From positions 124,001-188,000 of the forward strand of contig NZ_PYGA01000015.1 in the NCBI RefSeq assembly GCF_003014485.1: DNA of 64,000 nt, read 5' to 3'. Origin of the DNA: Murinocardiopsis flavida. GTDB taxonomy: Bacteria > Actinomycetota > Actinomycetes > Streptosporangiales > Streptosporangiaceae. This document shows positions 18,270 to 26,998 of this stretch, in pieces. The notes below the pieces were generated by a model. The model made no database searches and was not told the origin of the DNA. It saw nothing but the letters and a program-made list of their open reading frames with translations. Each line of letters opens with the position of its first letter. Position 1 is the stretch's first letter. A program made the translations under genes and the position numbers.

Positions 18270-18690
18270 GACGCCACAACCCACACCCCGAGCCAACGCC
18301 CCACACCCCGACACCCCCGCCCAAGCCCGCCGCGGACACGGACGCCCCCGGCACCCACCCCGACCCCCGCCCACCCCAGCCGATGCAGCCGAACCCCGAC
18401 CCCCTCCCGCCTTCGGCGCTGCTTCTCACCACAGACCACCCGCACGCGGCCCAGCGAGAAGGCCGCCCAACAGACGGACCGCCCCCACAACGCTGCGGAG
18501 ACGACCACCTACCCCGGCCCACCACCGGCCGTCGCTGCCCCGTCTCCCGCCCCGACCCCCGCATACCCCAGCCGGAACAACCGAGCCCGACCCTGTGCCG
18601 CCGTTGCTGCCGCTTTTCACCACCGCGCACCCGCATGGTGACCTGCGACAAGACCGCCCAGCAGACCCGACGCCTTAAGGAGCCGATAGT
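18270..18690. repeat. Degenerate ~190 bp repeats, minus orientation
   Basis: Reverse complements of the 16621-17345 repeat occur here. The GCGGCCTTnnn...GGTCCGT block appears inverted near 18459-18482 and again near 18650-18672, with the CGCAACGACGGC-like blocks between. Two units are clear and a third is partial. Together with the first array they form a large inverted arrangement. Confidence 0.65.
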
Positions 18691-18946
18691 CCACGGACCC
18701 TCGTCGGTCCGCTTCCGCCGGGTTGCACCGCTGGCGTTCGCATCACGCCGCTGGTGGTGTCCGCGCCGCACCGCGCGATGGAGGGGCGGCGTCTTCGGGG
18801 CGCGGGCAGCACCGTCCGTCCTGTATCGGACGTATCGGATGCCTGCGCGGCGACCGGCGCGGTCCCGTGGCACCGCCCCCTTCGCCGCGCCATGGCCGGT
18901 CGTCCTCGGTATGCCCACACCTGGACCGGTGTGCATGATGAGCGTC

Positions 18947-19846
18947 ATGTCCTTTGCCGCGACACCGCTCACCGCCGCCATGCGCCGCGCCATCGCACAC
19001 GCCTGGGGGCACACCGTGGACGACCGGGCCGTGCGCCTGTTCGGAGGGGAGGAGTCCGCCGCCTACCGCACCGGTGCCCTGGTCGTGCGCGTCGGCCCGC
19101 TCGGCCGCGGCAACGCCGAGATGGAATGGTGCCACTCCATCGCCGCCCACGCGGCTCAGCGCCTGCCCGAGGCCGTGGCCCCCCTGCGCACCCGCGACGG
19201 CGGCACCGTCGTGCGCGCGGAGGGCAGACCGCTGTCGCTATGGCGCTTTGTCGACGGGGAGCGGCCCGACCCCGCCCAGGCCGACACCGCCGAGCAGGCC
19301 GCGGGCCTGCTCGCCCGGCTGCACCGGGCACTGGCCTCGCTGCGCCCGGCTCCGCGGCCGACGCGAACCCTCCTAGAGGCCGGGCTCGACGGGCGGCCGA
19401 CCGGCGATGCGCCGACGCCCCCTGATCCCGCGCTCGACCAGTGGCTGGCCGACTTCCACCGGCGCGCCCCGGTGTCCCATCCGCTGCACGGCGACTTCTA
19501 CTCCGGGAACACACTGACACAAGGAGGCCGCCTGGTGGCGCTGTTCGACTGGGACGAGGCCATGACGGGCCCGCCAGAGTTGGAGGTCGCCTCGGCCGCG
19601 ATGGAGTGGTCCGGCGGGTTCGACGGCCCCGCCGAGGCGCGCCGCCGGTTCATCACCGCGTACCAGCAGGCAGGCGGCACCGCCGGCGACATGGACGAGC
19701 AGACTACCGTCCAGCTGATCCGGCACCGGCTGCGCAGTGAGGCTGCCTACGTCGAACGCGCTCGCGGCAATGAGGCCGGGCAGGACGCCGGGGACCTCGA
19801 CTACCACCGGCGGCGCATCGCAGCGTTCACCCGGCTCCGCCCGTGA
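18947..19846 (+). CDS. Aminoglycoside phosphotransferase-family (APH) kinase-like protein
   Basis: This protein of about 299 residues has the fold of small-molecule kinases (APH, homoserine and choline kinase). The catalytic Brenner loop is HPLHGDFYSGNTL near residue 182, and the metal-binding DFG-equivalent is LFDWDEAMTGPPELE near residue 204. The N-terminal nucleotide-binding part includes ESAAYRTGALVVRVG. The substrate is unknown, and many such proteins phosphorylate metabolites rather than drugs. In-frame ATGs also occur at 18911, 18935 and 18938. I favour 18947 (MSFAATPL), with no strong ribosome site for any. It lies just right of the repeat region. Confidence 0.85.
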   Translation: MSFAATPLTAAMRRAIAHAWGHTVDDRAVRLFGGEESAAYRTGALVVRVGPLGRGNAEMEWCHSIAAHAAQRLPEAVAPLRTRDGGTVVRAEGRPLSLWRFVDGERPDPAQADTAEQAAGLLARLHRALASLRPAPRPTRTLLEAGLDGRPTGDAPTPPDPALDQWLADFHRRAPVSHPLHGDFYSGNTLTQGGRLVALFDWDEAMTGPPELEVASAAMEWSGGFDGPAEARRRFITAYQQAGGTAGDMDEQTTVQLIRHRLRSEAAYVERARGNEAGQDAGDLDYHRRRIAAFTRLRP

Positions 19847-19970
19847 GGCCCCGCCCCGCCAAGGGGAACCTTCCCTGGTCGCGGCGTGCCCGGCACCACC
19901 GCCCCCGCCAAGGGGAACCGGCCCCGCCAAGGGGAACCTTCCCTGGTCACGAAGTGCCCGGCACCACCGT
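19847..19970. repeat. Direct repeats with internal palindrome after the APH gene
   Basis: The block CCGCCAAGGGGAACCTTCCC followed by TGGTC-n-CG and GTGCCCGGCACCACCG occurs twice, near 19855-19901 and 19924-19969. A short CCGCCAAGGGGAACC copy lies between them. Each block contains the small palindrome GGGAACCTTCCC and the hairpin-forming GTGCCCGGCAC. Confidence 0.8.
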
Positions 19971-20076
19971 CCCACCGCTCCGCTGACTCGCCCCGCCCTA
20001 CCCCCGCCGCCCCGCCGCCCCACCGTCCGCTGGCCCTGCGCCCGTGACCGCAACGCGGGCGGGTGGGTGCGGACGC

Positions 20077-20871
20077 TCAGGCCGACCCCGTGCGCGCGTA
20101 GCGGTCGGGCGGGGTGCCGATGACCGCCGTGAACTCGCGGGTCAGGTGCGACTGGTCGCTGTAGCCGAGCTCCACGGCCAGCGCCGCCCATGGGACGTCG
20201 GCGCCCTTGCGCGCCCGCTCCGCCGCCTCGTACAGGCGGTACCTGCGGATCACCGCCTTGGGGCTGATGCCCACATGGTCGGTGAAGCGGCGCTGCAACT
20301 GGCGCACGCCGATGCCCTCGCCCGCGGCGAGGTCCTCGACCCTGACCATGGCGGGGTCGGCGGCGATGCGCTCGACGAGGGCGCTCGTCGGCTCCGAGGG
20401 GCAGGGGTGCGGCGGCACCCGCTCGCACAGGAAGCGGTCGGCTGCGGCGGCCATGGCGGCGGGGTCGGCGGCGGCCGCGATCTCGTCCGCCAGGTCGGCG
20501 GCGCCGTCGAACACAGCGGACAGGTCGAGCGTGCCGTCGACAATGCCCGACATCGCCGCGCCGAGGAACGGCCGGAACCCCGCCGGCCGGAACATGACGC
20601 CGAGGACCCGCCCGGCCCCTTCGAGGACCTGGTTCGAGACCCGGGTGGTGGGCCCGTGGACGGTGCCGCCGGGCTCGAACACCACGTTCACCACGGGGTG
20701 CGAGAAGACGCGCTGCACGTAGGGCGCCGCGAGGTCCCACGTCGACACCCAGTAGCGATCGACGAACCGCGCCGCTGGGGACGACGGAGGGAAGCGGTCG
20801 AGGCGGAAGCGCCGGAGGCCGGCCTCCGCGTCGATGATGCCGCGGGCGTCCTCCCGCACTGGTCGGATCAC
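20077..20871 (-). CDS. AraC-family transcriptional regulator with DUF6597-type sensor domain
   Basis: The protein has 264 residues. The N-terminal domain (about 20-150, VFEPGGTVHGPTTR and MFRPAGFRPFLG) matches the DUF6597 ligand domain seen in many actinobacterial AraC proteins. The AraC DNA-binding domain (about 170-260) includes GVRQLQRRFTDHVGISPKAVIRRYRL and ELGYSDQSHLTREFTAVIGTPP. The start is GTG 20871. It is divergent from the TIGR03086 protein gene and likely regulates it or itself. The effector is unknown. Confidence 0.9.
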   Translation of the reverse strand: MIRPVREDARGIIDAEAGLRRFRLDRFPPSSPAARFVDRYWVSTWDLAAPYVQRVFSHPVVNVVFEPGGTVHGPTTRVSNQVLEGAGRVLGVMFRPAGFRPFLGAAMSGIVDGTLDLSAVFDGAADLADEIAAAADPAAMAAAADRFLCERVPPHPCPSEPTSALVERIAADPAMVRVEDLAAGEGIGVRQLQRRFTDHVGISPKAVIRRYRLYEAAERARKGADVPWAALAVELGYSDQSHLTREFTAVIGTPPDRYARTGSA

Positions 20872-20969
20872 CCGCCCATCGTAATCCGCCGATGTCGCTT
20901 TTGTTCAATCCGCCGAGCACCGCAGGGAGCCATAATCGAACTCCTGTCGCAACGAACGGATGGCCGAAT

Positions 20970-21521
20970 ATGAGCGAGATCGCAGCACGGTTCACGAGGT
21001 TGGCAGCCGACTTCGCCGCAACGGCGGAGGCGGTGCCGCCCGAGCGGTGGGACAGCCCGTCGCCCTGCCCCGAGTGGACGGCCCGCGGGGTTGTGGGCCA
21101 CCTCGTGGAGAACCAGGTCATGTTCCTCGGGTTCGTGCACCGCGGCCTCGGCGACATCCCGTCCGCGGCCGACGACCCGGTCGGCTCCTGGCGGGCGGCG
21201 GCAGCGGTGGTCCAAGCCGAACTGGCCGACCCCGAGCGCGCGGCGGCGACCTTCGACGGCTTCTTCGGCCGCAGCAGGTTCGACGTGGCACTCGACCGCT
21301 TCGTCAACTTCGACCTGATCGTGCACCGCTGGGACCTCGCACAGGCGGCCGGCCTGGAGCTCCGACTCGACCCCGCCGACATCGACTGGGCGGCGGAGAA
21401 GGCCGCGTCGTTCGGTGACATGTTGCACAGCGACGGGGTGTGCGGTCCCGCTCTCGTCCCGCCGCCCGGCTCCGGACGGCAGACCGCGTTCCTCGCCTCC
21501 GTCGGGCGTCGCGCCTGGTAG
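20970..21521 (+). CDS. DinB/MDMPI-like TIGR03086 family metal-binding protein
   Basis: The protein has 183 residues from ATG 20970 (MSEIAARF). It has the pattern of the mycothiol-dependent maleylpyruvate isomerase N-domain fold: SPCPEWTARGVVGHLVENQ near residue 34 with a metal-ligand His, and NFDLIVHRWDLAQAAG near residue 112 with two further His-containing positions. These proteins form four-helix bundles and may use mycothiol as cofactor, but the reaction is not known. It is divergent from the AraC regulator, 98 bases away. Confidence 0.85.
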   Translation: MSEIAARFTRLAADFAATAEAVPPERWDSPSPCPEWTARGVVGHLVENQVMFLGFVHRGLGDIPSAADDPVGSWRAAAAVVQAELADPERAAATFDGFFGRSRFDVALDRFVNFDLIVHRWDLAQAAGLELRLDPADIDWAAEKAASFGDMLHSDGVCGPALVPPPGSGRQTAFLASVGRRAW

Positions 21522-21614
21522 CCGCCGCACGCCTCCGGATTGTCGGCGGTCCTGCGTAGCGTTTGGACGACAGACCCACGCACCACTGATCCGGCGTCCC
21601 CCACACTGGCCGGC

Positions 21615-21642
21615 TTGACTTCAACCTTAGTTGAGGTATCAG
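21615..21642 (+). promoter_or_regulatory. Promoter with MerR-like dyad before the ABC exporter
   Basis: TTGACT (21615-21620) and TATCAG (21637-21642) enclose the dyad ACTTCAAC-CTTA-GTTGAGGT (21618-21637, one mismatch). A dyad between -35 and -10 is the hallmark of MerR-family control, although the 16-base spacing is shorter than the usual 19. No MerR gene is in the window. Confidence 0.5.
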
Positions 21643-21684
21643 TCTGGGGGTTGCAACAGCCGCTCCGACGATCCGGTGGTACCG

Positions 21685-23568
21685 ATGAGCATGGAAGTCA
21701 CGGCGTGGAACTCGCTGTACAACGCGATGCACGCGCAGCAGGACAAACGCCCGTTCTCCATGGCCACACTGCGGCGCATCGGCCGGTTCGCCCGGCCGCA
21801 CCGGCGGCGGATCGCCAAGTTCCTGGTCCTCAGCGTCCTGACCGCGATCCTCGCCGTCGCCACACCGGTACTCGCCGGACGCGTCATCGACGCCATCATC
21901 CAGCGCGAACCGATGACCATCGTGGGCGGGATCGCCGCACTCATCGCCGTCATCGCCATCGCCGAGGCCGCCCTCGGCCTGTTCACCCGGTGGCTCTCCG
22001 CGAACATCGGCGAAGGGCTCATCCTCGACCTCCGCACCTCGGTGTTCGACCACGTCCAGCGCATGCCGGTCGCGTTCTTCACCCGCACCCGCACCGGCGC
22101 CCTGGTCAGCAGGCTCAACAACGACGTCATCGGCGCGCAGCGGGCGTTCAGCGACACTCTGTCCGGCGTCGTCAGCAACTTCGTCATGCTGCTGCTGACC
22201 CTGATCGTGATGATCGGCCTGTCCTGGCAGATCACCCTGCTCACACTCCTGCTGCTCCCGCTGTTCGTCCTCCCCGCGCGCCGCATGGGCACCCGCCTCG
22301 CCCACCTGGAGCGCGAGGCCGCGAACCACGACGCCGTCATGGGCACCCAGATGACCGAGCGGTTCTCCGCTCCCGGCGCCACCCTCGTCAAACTGTTCGG
22401 CCGCCCCGCCCACGAGTCGGCCGAGTTCGCCGCCCGCGCGAGCCGCGTCCGCGACATCGGCGTGCGCACCGCCATGCTCCAGACCGTGTTCGTCACAGCG
22501 CTGACCCTCGTCTCGGCGCTCGCACTCGCACTCGTCTACGGGCTCGGCGGGTACCTCGCCCTGACCAACGCCATCGAACCCGGCGCCGTGGTCTCCCTGG
22601 CCATGCTCCTCACCCGCCTCTACTCCCCGCTGACCGAACTCGCCAGCGCGCGCGTCGAGGTCATGAGCGCCATGGTGAGCTTCGAGCGGGTCTTCGAGGT
22701 CCTCGACCTCAAGCCGCTCATCCGCGAAAAGCCCGACGCCGAGGACGTCCCCGACGGCCCGGTGTCGGTCGAGTTCGACTCCGTGCGGTTCGCCTACCCC
22801 TCAGCCGACAAGGTCTCCCTCGCCTCACTGGAGGAGGTCGCCACCCTCGACACCCGCGGCGGCGTCGACGTCCTGCACGACATCTCGTTCCGCGCCGAGC
22901 CCGGCCAGATGGTGGCGCTCGTCGGATCCTCCGGCGCCGGCAAGTCCACCATCGCCCAGCTCGCCCCGCGCCTCTACGACGCCGACAGCGGCGCGGTGCG
23001 GCTCGCCGGCATCGACGTCCGCGACCTCTCCGCCCAGTCCATCCGCGACACCCTGGGCATGGTCACCCAGGACGGCCACCTGTTCCACGAGTCCATCCGG
23101 GCGAACCTGCTCATGGCCGCGCCCAACGCGACCGAAACCCAGGTGTGGGACGCCCTCACCCGCGCCCGGCTCGCCGACCTCATCGCCTCACTGCCCGACG
23201 GCCTCGACACCATCGTCGGCGAGCGCGGGTACCGGTTGTCCGGCGGCGAGCGCCAGCGGCTGACCATCGCCCGGCTGCTGCTCGCACAGCAGCGCGTCGT
23301 CATCCTCGACGAAGCGACCGCCCACCTCGACTCCACCTCCGAGGCCGCCGTGCAGGAGGCGCTGGCCGAGGCGCTCGACGGACGCACAGCGGTGGTCATC
23401 GCGCACCGCCTCTCGACCGTCCGCGCCGCCGACCTCATCCTGGTGCTCGAAGAGGGCCGCGTGGTGGAGCGGGGCACCCACACCGACCTGCTCGCCGCAG
23501 GCGGACGCTACGAACAGCTCTACCGCACCCAGTTCGACGACGCCGACACCGCCGACGTGGCGGTCTGA
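21685..23568 (+). CDS. ABC transporter, fused membrane and ATPase domains (exporter type)
   Basis: This half-transporter of about 627 residues probably works as a homodimer. Six membrane helices lie in residues about 40-345, with the exporter coupling segments FFTRTRTGALVSRLNNDV and ERFSAPGATLVKLFGR. The ATPase domain (about 370-615) has Walker A GSSGAGKST, signature LSGGERQRL, Walker B VVILDEATAHLD and H-loop AHRLST. About fourteen extra residues (SLASLEEVATLDTR) sit before the first ATPase strand. The substrate is unknown. The start is either ATG 21685 or 21691. The upstream TTG frame overlaps the promoter and is not credible. Confidence 0.92.
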   Translation: MSMEVTAWNSLYNAMHAQQDKRPFSMATLRRIGRFARPHRRRIAKFLVLSVLTAILAVATPVLAGRVIDAIIQREPMTIVGGIAALIAVIAIAEAALGLFTRWLSANIGEGLILDLRTSVFDHVQRMPVAFFTRTRTGALVSRLNNDVIGAQRAFSDTLSGVVSNFVMLLLTLIVMIGLSWQITLLTLLLLPLFVLPARRMGTRLAHLEREAANHDAVMGTQMTERFSAPGATLVKLFGRPAHESAEFAARASRVRDIGVRTAMLQTVFVTALTLVSALALALVYGLGGYLALTNAIEPGAVVSLAMLLTRLYSPLTELASARVEVMSAMVSFERVFEVLDLKPLIREKPDAEDVPDGPVSVEFDSVRFAYPSADKVSLASLEEVATLDTRGGVDVLHDISFRAEPGQMVALVGSSGAGKSTIAQLAPRLYDADSGAVRLAGIDVRDLSAQSIRDTLGMVTQDGHLFHESIRANLLMAAPNATETQVWDALTRARLADLIASLPDGLDTIVGERGYRLSGGERQRLTIARLLLAQQRVVILDEATAHLDSTSEAAVQEALAEALDGRTAVVIAHRLSTVRAADLILVLEEGRVVERGTHTDLLAAGGRYEQLYRTQFDDADTADVAV

Positions 23569-23573
23569 CCCCC

Positions 23574-23604
23574 GCCGCCCGCGCCAGGGAGCGGCGCGGG
23601 CGGC
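23574..23604 (+). terminator. Terminator hairpin 1 after the ABC exporter
   Basis: GCCGCCCGCGCC (23574-23585) pairs with GGCGCGGGCGGC (23593-23604), a perfect 12 bp stem with a seven-base loop. Confidence 0.7.
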
Positions 23605-23620
23605 GGCGCCCGTCCGGAGT

Positions 23621-23650
23621 CCGCCCTTGCGGTGCGCATCGCAAGGGCGG
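23621..23650. terminator. Terminator hairpin 2, between convergent genes
   Basis: CCGCCCTTGCG (23621-23631) pairs with CGCAAGGGCGG (23640-23650). Together with hairpin 1 it separates the exporter from the convergent GMC oxidoreductase gene. Confidence 0.7.
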
Positions 23651-23792
23651 CCGCCCCGGTCCATCGCCGGCGGTACCACCCGCCGCGTCACGGCCCTTCC
23701 GTCACGGGATCTTGAGCAGCATCGCGGCGAGGCCCCCGGGGTCGGTGAGGCGTCCCGTGGCAGTGCGGCGAATCCCGGCCCTGCTCGTCATC

Positions 23793-25412
23793 TCAGCCCT
23801 GCTCGGCCGCGAGGATCCCGGCTGCCCGCTCGCCGACCACCATGGAAGGGGCCAGGGTGTTGGCGACCGTCACATGGGGCAGCACCGAGGCGTCGGCGAC
23901 GCGGAGGCCCTCGATGCCGTGCACCTTGAGCCTCGCGTCCACCACGGCCCCCTCGTCCCGACCCATCCGGGACGTACCGCTCTGGTGCCAGTAGGTCTCC
24001 ACGGCGTTCCGCACGAACATCTCCACCGTGTCCGTCACAGCGGACGCCGGGGACACCTCCCGCTCGACGAACGGGCGGAGTGCCGCCGAGTTGCCGATCT
24101 CCCGGGCCATGGCGACGGCGGACAGAGCCGAGCGCACGTCGTCGGGGTCGGCGAGGAAGTTCGTCTCGATGCGCGGTCCTGCCATCGGGTCCGTGCTCGC
24201 CAGGCGGACCCGGCCGCGGCTGCCGCCGCGCAGGCGCATGGCGGGCATCAGGGTGAAGCACCGCTCCGGCGGCGGATACTGCGCCGCGCTCTCGGGGGAG
24301 ACGGACGGCGCCGGCGAGACGTACATGACGAACTCCGGTGCGCCCGGCCGTGTTCCGTCTGCCCAGAAACAGACGGCCTGGCTGCGTGTGGGCACCGGCA
24401 GCGGCACGTCCGTCGCCTCCCACATGCAGGGCAGGCGTATGTGGTCGTCGAGGTTGCGGCCGACGCCGGGCAGGTGCTGGACCACCGGGATGCCGAAGTT
24501 CCGCAGCTCGCCCTCGTCCCCGATCCCGGACCGCATGAGCACGGCCGGGGTGCCGATCGCACCCAGCGACAACACCACCTCGTGCGACGCGTGGGCGCGC
24601 AGCGGCGTGCCGTCGCGCACGAGCTCGACGCCGTGGGCCCGGCCCGCGGAGAGCAGGACGCGGGAGACCGTCGTGTGCGGGAGCACCGTGAGGTTCGGCT
24701 GCCCCACCCGGTCGGCGACGTATCGGCGGAAGGGGGTCTGCCGCACGCCGTTGTGGATGTTCTCGTCCCGCACGGCGCAACCGGAGTCCGCCTCCATCAG
24801 GGCGCCGTTGGCGCTGTCGAACCGGGAGAGTCCTGTGGTCTCGGCGCCGTCGAGGAACGCGGTGAAGAGCGGATGCACGTCCTGCGACGGCCGTATCCGC
24901 ATCGGCCCGCCGGTACCCCGGCGCTCGGGGTCGGGCGCGCCCTGCCAGTCCTCGATGCCGCGGTAGTGCTCCAGCACGTGTGCGTAGCCCCACATGGAAT
25001 CGCCCGCGGCCTCGGCGTAGGAGTCCCAGTCGCTGCGGTGGCCACGGCTCCACACACCCGCGTTGACGGCGCTTCCCCCGCCCAGCCCGCGGCCCGTGGC
25101 ATAAGCGAGCCGGCGCCCGTTCAGATGCCGGTTCGGCTCCGTGACGTGGTCCCAGGTCCGCTCGCTGCCGAGGTTGGCCGGCCACAGGTCCGGGTCGCGG
25201 ACACGCTCGTCATCGTCGTCGCCGCCGCTCTCGACGAGCAGTACCGTGACGGCCGGATCGGCCGCGAGCCGGCCGGCGAGAACGGAACCGGACGGACCCG
25301 CGCCGCACACGATGTAGTCGAACGTGGCGCCGTCGTCCAGGTGGTCGGCGAGTGCGAGCCGATGCGACGTCGTGGTCGCCGCGGTATCGGCATGTCCGGG
25401 GTGTCTCCTCAT
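23793..25412 (-). CDS. GMC-family FAD oxidoreductase (choline/alcohol dehydrogenase-like)
   Basis: The protein has 539 residues. The FAD-binding Rossmann motif is YIVCGAGPSGSVLAGRL near residue 33. The GMC signature 1 region is ATGRGLGGGSAVNAGVWSRG near 104, and signature 2 is GAIGTPAVLMRSGIG near 288. The C-terminal catalytic pair is in YWHQSGTSRMG and HVTVANTLAPSM. It oxidises an unknown alcohol. A HIT-family gene starts upstream in the same direction, 21 bases away, so the two form an operon. An N-terminal 30-residue extension precedes the FAD motif. Confidence 0.93.
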   Translation of the reverse strand: MRRHPGHADTAATTTSHRLALADHLDDGATFDYIVCGAGPSGSVLAGRLAADPAVTVLLVESGGDDDDERVRDPDLWPANLGSERTWDHVTEPNRHLNGRRLAYATGRGLGGGSAVNAGVWSRGHRSDWDSYAEAAGDSMWGYAHVLEHYRGIEDWQGAPDPERRGTGGPMRIRPSQDVHPLFTAFLDGAETTGLSRFDSANGALMEADSGCAVRDENIHNGVRQTPFRRYVADRVGQPNLTVLPHTTVSRVLLSAGRAHGVELVRDGTPLRAHASHEVVLSLGAIGTPAVLMRSGIGDEGELRNFGIPVVQHLPGVGRNLDDHIRLPCMWEATDVPLPVPTRSQAVCFWADGTRPGAPEFVMYVSPAPSVSPESAAQYPPPERCFTLMPAMRLRGGSRGRVRLASTDPMAGPRIETNFLADPDDVRSALSAVAMAREIGNSAALRPFVEREVSPASAVTDTVEMFVRNAVETYWHQSGTSRMGRDEGAVVDARLKVHGIEGLRVADASVLPHVTVANTLAPSMVVGERAAGILAAEQG

Positions 25413-25433
25413 GCTCAGCGTCTCCTTGGACTG

Positions 25434-25865
25434 TCAGCCGCGGTCGGTGTCCCGGGCCTGGTCATAACCGAGTTCGAGCAGAGCGGCACGCAGTTTCTCC
25501 GCGGCGTCGTCCAGAGCGGACTCGTCCTCCGGCTCGGCCCTGCCGAAATCGAAGTCGGACATGTCCCAGACGGGAGCGACATGTATATGCAGGTGCGGCA
25601 CCTCGAAACCCGCGATGACGAGGCCCGCTCGCGGAGCGTCCCAAGCCCGCTGCACCCCTTGCCCGACGGCCCGGGCGACCTCCATGCACCGCCCCAGAAG
25701 CGCGCCGTCGGCATCCGTCCACCGGTCGATCTCGCGCCGAGGGACAACGAGGGTGTGGCCGGGGCTCAAGGGCGCGTTGGTGAGGAACGCGGTGACGACG
25801 GGATCCTGCCAGACAAAGCGTCCGGGCAGCTCACCCGCGATGATGCGTGAGAACAGAGTGGGCAT
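25434..25865 (-). CDS. HIT-family protein (nucleotide hydrolase/transferase)
   Basis: The protein has 143 residues from ATG 25865, preceded by AAAGGAG. The histidine triad is PHLHIHVAP near residue 91, and the upstream part has LSPGHTLVVPRREI, typical of Hint/Fhit-like enzymes that hydrolyse nucleotide phosphoramidates or adenylates. It lies immediately upstream of the GMC oxidoreductase gene. The C-terminal 30 residues are acidic and alpha-helical and unlike Fhit. The partner substrate is unknown. Confidence 0.9.
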   Translation of the reverse strand: MPTLFSRIIAGELPGRFVWQDPVVTAFLTNAPLSPGHTLVVPRREIDRWTDADGALLGRCMEVARAVGQGVQRAWDAPRAGLVIAGFEVPHLHIHVAPVWDMSDFDFGRAEPEDESALDDAAEKLRAALLELGYDQARDTDRG

Positions 25866-26033
25866 GGCCGAATCTCCTTTACATACAGCGGGCAGCCCTC
25901 CGCGGAGAGGCGCGAGCGGGTTCTCTCGGTGCCCCGAGTCCTGGGTGAATTCTGAGGGGCCGCACACGTCGCGGGTACCGGAGACACCGGAACCGCGACC
26001 GTGCGGTGTCCGGCGGGCATGGCCGGCGGCCGG

Positions 26034-26894
26034 TCAGGAGCGGTGGGCCCAGGGGATGGATTCGAGCAGGCGCTCCAGTCGGAGTTCGCCGTCGCGTGTC
26101 TGCCCGCCGTGGTCCATCAGTACGCGGAGCCGGTGGACGACGTCGTCCGGGGAGGGGTAGACCTTGGCGTGGGCGGCGGCCTCCTCCGCCAGGTTCGGCA
26201 CAGGGCCGCTCGCCTCGGCCGCGTCCAGCGCCTCCTTCGCGGCGGCGGCGACGCCCTGGGGCAGCACGGCGATGCGGCGGGCGAGGGCGTCGACGAACGC
26301 GTCGAGGTGTTCGTCCGGGACCGCGCGGTTGATCCACCCGTAGCGCTCGGCGACAGAGGTGTCGAACAGTTCGGCGCCCAGTACGATCTCCAGGGCGCGG
26401 GCCCGGCCGACCAGCCGGTTGAGGTACTGGGTGCCGCCCCCGCCGGGGAAGATGCCCATCAGCGACTCCGGCTGGGAGAGCCAGGTCCGGTCCGCTGCGG
26501 CGAACCGCATGTCCGCCGCCATCGCCAATTCGACGCCGCCCGCGCGGGCGTAACCGCGCAGTTTCGCGATCGTCACCTGCGGCAGGGTGCGCAGCCGCTC
26601 GTTGAGCTGCTGGAGCGGATTGAGAGCCGGGTCGGCGTCGGGGTCGGCCAGGGCCATGAGGGTGCTCGGATCGAAGGACCACTCGAAGTCCGCGTGGGCG
26701 GAGAAGAACTCGGGGCTGGCCGACTGGAAGACGATCACGGCGACGTCCTCGTCGGTCGCCACCTCCTCCGCGAACGCCTTGAGGTCTCCGGCCAGTGTGG
26801 CGTCGACGGTGTTCACCGGCGGGTTGTCGATGGTCACCCGGGCGATCCGGTCCTCCGCGCGGACCACCAGGGCCTTGTAACCGCTGTAGCTCAT
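26034..26894 (-). CDS. Enoyl-CoA hydratase/isomerase family protein
   Basis: This crotonase-fold protein has 286 residues. The first oxyanion-hole segment is SASPEFFSAHADF near residue 58. The second is ARAGGVELAMAADMRFAAADRTWLSQPE near 117, followed by MGIFPGGGGTQYLNRLVG. The second catalytic Glu of classical hydratases is Glu in QPESLMG. Activity could be hydratase, isomerase or a related reaction. It is divergent from a TetR gene whose operator lies in the shared 104-base gap, so control by that repressor is likely. Confidence 0.9.
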   Translation of the reverse strand: MSYSGYKALVVRAEDRIARVTIDNPPVNTVDATLAGDLKAFAEEVATDEDVAVIVFQSASPEFFSAHADFEWSFDPSTLMALADPDADPALNPLQQLNERLRTLPQVTIAKLRGYARAGGVELAMAADMRFAAADRTWLSQPESLMGIFPGGGGTQYLNRLVGRARALEIVLGAELFDTSVAERYGWINRAVPDEHLDAFVDALARRIAVLPQGVAAAAKEALDAAEASGPVPNLAEEAAAHAKVYPSPDDVVHRLRVLMDHGGQTRDGELRLERLLESIPWAHRS

Positions 26895-26972
26895 CGCTTC
26901 GCTCCTCCGGTCGGGTACGGCACGGCCGCCCGACGTTGTTTATTGGTCGTTACAGAAGGAACGTAGCACATT

Positions 26973-26990
26973 CTTTAACGTGCGCTAAAG
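26973..26990. promoter_or_regulatory. Candidate TetR operator between echA-like and tetR genes
   Basis: The 18 bp quasi-palindrome CTTTAACGTGCGCTAAAG has arms CTTTA and TAAAG and inner CG pairs in phase. It ends eight bases before the tetR ATG. Binding there would block both divergent genes. Confidence 0.5.
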
Positions 26991-26998
26991 TAAGGCTC

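Noticed and set aside
17811-18641. Long frames in the repeat region (276 codons and others)
   Set aside because: The composition is Pro/Arg/Thr/Ala only, there is no ribosome site, and the frames run through the degenerate repeats without respect for repeat boundaries.
16621-18690. CRISPR array
   Set aside because: The units are about 185 bp, diverged and without short exact repeats alternating with unique spacers. No cas genes are present.
21540-25850. A 1,436-codon frame on the plus strand over the ABC exporter, GMC and HIT genes
   Set aside because: It runs in a wrong phase through recognised genes, is Arg/Pro/His-rich, and matches no family.
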